Shown piece after piece: positions 61,463 through 64,000 of a stretch of DNA of 64,000 nucleotides. Numbering within the stretch: the first letter of the stretch is position 1; every line of letters starts with the position of its first letter. The DNA is from Pseudodesulfovibrio tunisiensis (lineage in GTDB: Bacteria > Desulfobacterota > Desulfovibrionia > Desulfovibrionales > Desulfovibrionaceae): assembly GCF_022809775.1 (NCBI RefSeq), contig NZ_CP094380.1, positions 1,165,001 to 1,229,000 on the forward strand. The letters run 5' to 3'. Under the pieces are notes generated by a model that was not told the origin of the DNA, searched no databases, and saw only the letters and a program-made list of their open reading frames with translations. A program made the translations under genes and the position numbers.

Positions 61463-61990
61463 CTATTCCGTGGAGGCTTCTTCCTCGGCCTCTTCCGCAA
61501 AAAGCTGTTCGATCTCCGAAGAACAGGTGACGACTTCGCCCAGGCTCATGACCTCCCGAAGCGCCTTCCTGCTTTTGTCGTCCTTGAGCAACGGATGCAG
61601 ATCGAAATCGTCCGCAGGCAGCAGAATCGGCACCAGATTGGGATTGCCGTCAAAATTCACCCCATGGAAATCCCGCACTTCCCGCTCGTGCCATTCCGCG
61701 CCGTCATAGATACCGGTAATGGAAGGAACCGTCGGGTCCTCCCTGGAAACCAGAACCTTGACGGCGATGCGCTCGTCAACGAAGTATTTGTTGAAATGAT
61801 AGACAAGGAGAAAACCTTCCTCCACGTCCAAGGCGAGAATGGATTCGAGGACATATTCCTCGGCAAACAGTTCCTCGGCAGCGCGGACGATCTGTCCCGG
61901 AGCCAGAAACACGGACCAGGCATGGCCAGTGGATGCCGGGTTGTCCCTGGTCACGCACAAGGTGGCGACACCATCCAGCACGTTCAGCAT
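61463..61990 (-). CDS. nuoC: complex I subunit NuoC
   Basis: A 175-residue soluble subunit (30-kDa type). It holds the signature YDGAEWHEREVRDFHGVNFDGNP near residue 92, which includes the family's EREV.D..G motif, and PLLKDDKSRKALRE. The C-terminus is strongly acidic (EEAEEEASTE). The start ATG 61990 lies two bases after the nuoB stop. Confidence 0.9.
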   Translation of the reverse strand: MLNVLDGVATLCVTRDNPASTGHAWSVFLAPGQIVRAAEELFAEEYVLESILALDVEEGFLLVYHFNKYFVDERIAVKVLVSREDPTVPSITGIYDGAEWHEREVRDFHGVNFDGNPNLVPILLPADDFDLHPLLKDDKSRKALREVMSLGEVVTCSSEIEQLFAEEAEEEASTE

Positions 61991-61992
61991 GA

Positions 61993-62538
61993 CTAGCCCT
62001 CCAGTTCGGCGGCAACAGGCCACCAACGCTTGCCGGTTATCTTGCGCTGCAGTTCGAACAGCCCTTCGAGCAGCCCCTCGGGTCTGGGCGGACATCCGGG
62101 CACGTACACATCCACCGGGATGATCTTGTCCACGCCTTCCACCACATTGTAGTTTTCCTTGAGCTTGAAAGGACCGCCGGAAATAGCGCAGTTGCCCATG
62201 GCAATGACCCATTTGGGCGCGGGCATCTGCTCGTAGAGCCTGACAACGGCCGGGGCCAGCTTCCTTGTCACGGTTCCGGCGACGATCATCACGTCCGACT
62301 GGCGAGGGGACGGCCGGAACACCTCGGCTCCGAACCGGGCCATGTCCCAGCGGGCCATGCCCGTGGCCATCATTTCAATGGCGCAACAGGCAAGTCCGAA
62401 GGTCATGGGCCACAAAGACATGGCACGGCATACGTCCAGTATGTCCTGTGCAAGCTGGACGTTGACCAGGGGCTGGTCGATGTAACTTCCGTTGGCGGTG
62501 AGGAAATCCTTCTGCATCATTGAATCCTGCGCGGCCAT
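61993..62538 (-). CDS. nuoB: complex I iron-sulfur subunit NuoB
   Basis: A 181-residue subunit holding cluster N2, which passes electrons to quinone. The cluster ligands are the tandem Cys51-Cys52 ([10 protein letters not shown]), Cys117 (GNCAISGG) and Cys149 (VPGCPPRPE). Start chosen at 62538 ([10 protein letters not shown]) after AAAGGGGTG; an ATG at 62520 overlapping the nuoA stop is also possible. Either way it overlaps nuoA. Confidence 0.94.
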   Translation of the reverse strand: MAAQDSMMQKDFLTANGSYIDQPLVNVQLAQDILDVCRAMSLWPMTFGLACCAIEMMATGMARWDMARFGAEVFRPSPRQSDVMIVAGTVTRKLAPAVVRLYEQMPAPKWVIAMGNCAISGGPFKLKENYNVVEGVDKIIPVDVYVPGCPPRPEGLLEGLFELQRKITGKRWWPVAAELEG

Positions 62539-62894
62539 GTAAACACCCCTTTTGCCCAGAAGTAGATGACGGAAAGAATTAGGAAGAACAGAAAGATAAA
62601 CACCTTGACGAATGCAATCCATCCTTCTGCCGACGCATAGGCCGTTGAAACCGGGAACAGGTAAAGTACATCAACGTCAAATGCGAGGAAGATCAGAGCA
62701 TATACATAGTAGGATATGCCCCACTGCTGCCAGGCTCCGCCGAATGGACGCATACCGCACTCATACGGCATGCCAATGTCTCCGCCTCTTGCTTTCGGTG
62801 CAAGCAGAACAGCAAGGAGAATTGGGCCAACGGCAAACAGGATACCAGCAAGCAAAAAGAGGATAATTGCAAAATGCAGCCAACTAAAAATCAT
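62517..62894 (-). CDS. nuoA: complex I subunit NuoA
   Basis: A 125-residue, three-helix membrane subunit and the first gene of the operon. The cytoplasmic loop carries [18 protein letters not shown] (with the conserved Cys), and helix 2 has [13 protein letters not shown]. The start is [10 protein letters not shown] at 62894; upstream in-frame codons are dropped. GGATGGGGT precedes the ATG. Confidence 0.93.
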   Translation of the reverse strand: MIFSWLHFAIILFLLAGILFAVGPILLAVLLAPKARGGDIGMPYECGMRPFGGAWQQWGISYYVYALIFLAFDVDVLYLFPVSTAYASAEGWIAFVKVFIFLFFLILSVIYFWAKGVFTWPRRIQ

Positions 62895-62960
62895 ACCCCA
62901 TCCTTTGGCTTTAATTTTGCTTGAAAAACCCGCAAAATACCTTTTTACAGGTTGTCCACT

Positions 62961-62989
62961 GTCATGCACTGAAAAAAAAACTAAGTCAA
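62961..62989 (-). promoter_or_regulatory. candidate promoter of the nuo operon
   Basis: Minus strand: TTGACT (62989-62984), a 17-base spacer rich in T, then CATGAC (62966-62961). The -35 is good and the -10 weak, which suggests help from an activator. It lies 67 bases upstream of nuoA. Confidence 0.35.
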
Positions 62990-63089
62990 GGACATTGCGA
63001 AAATTTTGGCAATGACACCAGCAACAAATTCGGCAAGTTACCCGACTAAAAAGGAGGACTATAAAGGTAGGAAATAGGAAAGGACGCGG

Positions 63090-64000
63090 CTATTCGCCGC
63101 ACTCGGAAAAGTAGCCGAATTTGTGACCACCGCGCTTCTTGGCGTGGTACATGGCAGCATCGGCCCGACTGACCAGAGTCATGCTGTCGCGACCGTTTTC
63201 GGGATACAGGCTGATGCCGATCGTCGCACCGACACAGACCTGTTCGCCATTGATGACAAACGGAGATTCCAGAACTTCCAAAAGACCGCCCGCCACCACG
63301 GACGCACTTTCCGCGCCATCCGGGCCTTCAAGCAGCACGCCGAACTCATCGCCACCCAGCCGGGCCAGCGTATCGGCCTCCCTGATCCGCTGGCTCAGAC
63401 GCTCGGCGACCATGCGCAGCAATTCGTCGCCAACCTGATGTCCTTTGGAATCGTTGACCTTCTTGAACTCGTCCAAATCGATGAAAAGCACGGCAATGCC
63501 CACGCCGTATCGCTTTGCCGAAGCAAGGGCATGTTCCAGACGATCAAAGAAAAGATGCCGATTGGGAATGCCGGTCAGACTGTCCACAGTCGCCAGATGG
63601 CGAAGCTCCAGCTCTGTCCGCTTTCGTTTGGTGATGTCTTCGACAACGCCTTCCACCAATTCCGGATGTTCGTCGCACGCCGGAACCACGCGGGAACTCT
63701 CCGAACACCAGATGATTTCGCCACTCCGTCTCCGGGCCCGAAATTCGAAATTGGAGACAAGACCGTCCCGCGCCAACCCCTCACGGTAGGCACGACGCTC
63801 CTCCTCGAAGGCCATGATCGAATCCCAAGATCCGGAAACCCCTATCAATTCCGAGGCGGAATCATAACCCAGAAGTTTGACGAGCGCAGGATTGGCTTCA
63901 AGGTATTTCCCATCCGATGTCCGTTGAAAAATTCCCTCGACCGCGCGTTCGAACAGGGAACGATATTTTTCCTCGGCCTTGCGCAACTGGGCCTCGACAG
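63090..64000 (-). CDS. PAS-GGDEF sensor diguanylate cyclase (partial, N-terminus outside window)
   Basis: The C-terminal 303 residues of a sensor that makes cyclic-di-GMP. A PAS domain (about the first 120 visible residues: YRSLFERAVEGIFQRTSDG, FEFRARRRSGEIIW, VEGVVEDITKRKRTE) is followed by a GGDEF domain with an intact GGDEF active site and DSLTGIPNRHLFFDRLEHA. An RxxD inhibitory site is not evident just upstream of GGDEF (visible: READTLARL). The frame is open to base 64000. It is the upstream neighbour of nuo on the same strand. Confidence 0.9.
   Translation of the reverse strand, partial: VEAQLRKAEEKYRSLFERAVEGIFQRTSDGKYLEANPALVKLLGYDSASELIGVSGSWDSIMAFEEERRAYREGLARDGLVSNFEFRARRRSGEIIWCSESSRVVPACDEHPELVEGVVEDITKRKRTELELRHLATVDSLTGIPNRHLFFDRLEHALASAKRYGVGIAVLFIDLDEFKKVNDSKGHQVGDELLRMVAERLSQRIREADTLARLGGDEFGVLLEGPDGAESASVVAGGLLEVLESPFVINGEQVCVGATIGISLYPENGRDSMTLVSRADAAMYHAKKRGGHKFGYFSECGE

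Noticed and set aside
59105..61996. 963-codon open frame on the plus strand opposite nuoH, nuoD and nuoC
   Set aside because: Antisense to three well-recognised genes and has no recognisable domain.

Overview
This 64 kb window is GC-rich, gene-dense chromosomal DNA. It looks like a Desulfovibrio-type sulfate reducer (Desulfovibrionales; the genus cannot be fixed from sequence reading alone). The grounds are a periplasmic selenocysteine formate dehydrogenase (FdhAB), a complex I operon without the NADH module, a fused acetyl-CoA-carboxylase-type carboxyltransferase, and an otherwise housekeeping anaerobe gene set. I see no tRNA, rRNA, CRISPR array, insertion sequence, prophage or attachment site.

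Layout. 1-4.4 kb: asnS (cut by the left edge), divergent ftsY and a five-repeat S1-domain protein. 4.4-13.3 kb: an RluA-type pseudouridine synthase, then a tightly packed plus-strand run of an ornithine-cyclodeaminase-family enzyme, an EamA exporter, and an AddA/AddB-type helicase-nuclease pair. 13.3-16.4 kb: L-2-hydroxyglutarate oxidase-like protein, nitronate monooxygenase-like protein, PPC-domain protein. 16.4-24.7 kb: RelA/SpoT, a peptide-type solute-binding lipoprotein, a SWIM-SNF2 helicase, and a membrane protein with a frameshift in a C7 tract. 24.8-30.3 kb: the formate dehydrogenase operon (74-residue leader gene, fdhA with an in-frame UGA and a SECIS-like hairpin, fdhB), then a periplasmic thioredoxin-like protein and a one-Cys peroxiredoxin. 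30.3-38.5 kb (minus): a 51-residue basic protein, an RRM protein, ssb, an unknown gene, a biotin-carrier/carboxyltransferase/biotin-carboxylase set, PilZ, motB and motA. 38.6-43.8 kb: purine nucleoside phosphorylase and a FlgO-like lipoprotein (plus), then aroC, trkA, trkH, aroK (minus). 43.9-48.6 kb (minus): a YnjBCD-type ABC importer with an atypical APH-fold kinase. 48.7-51 kb: small ferredoxin, orphan HsdR_N-like protein, DASS anion transporter. 51.2-62.9 kb (minus): nuoABCDHIJK, an extra antiporter-like subunit, an 85-residue membrane protein, and nuoLMN. The right edge holds a PAS-GGDEF protein, cut by the window.

How it works together. FdhAB is predicted to oxidise formate in the periplasm, and the complex I-like enzyme to couple electron transfer from a non-NADH donor (perhaps ferredoxin) to ion pumping. 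It has four antiporter-type subunits instead of three, which is the most distinctive system here. MotAB spends the ion gradient on motility and TrkAH takes up potassium. The most useful annotation corrections are: reading fdhA through its UGA, recognising a TTG-start 51-residue gene too short for routine calling, TTG starts for nuoM and the solute-binding lipoprotein, and the frameshifted membrane protein.
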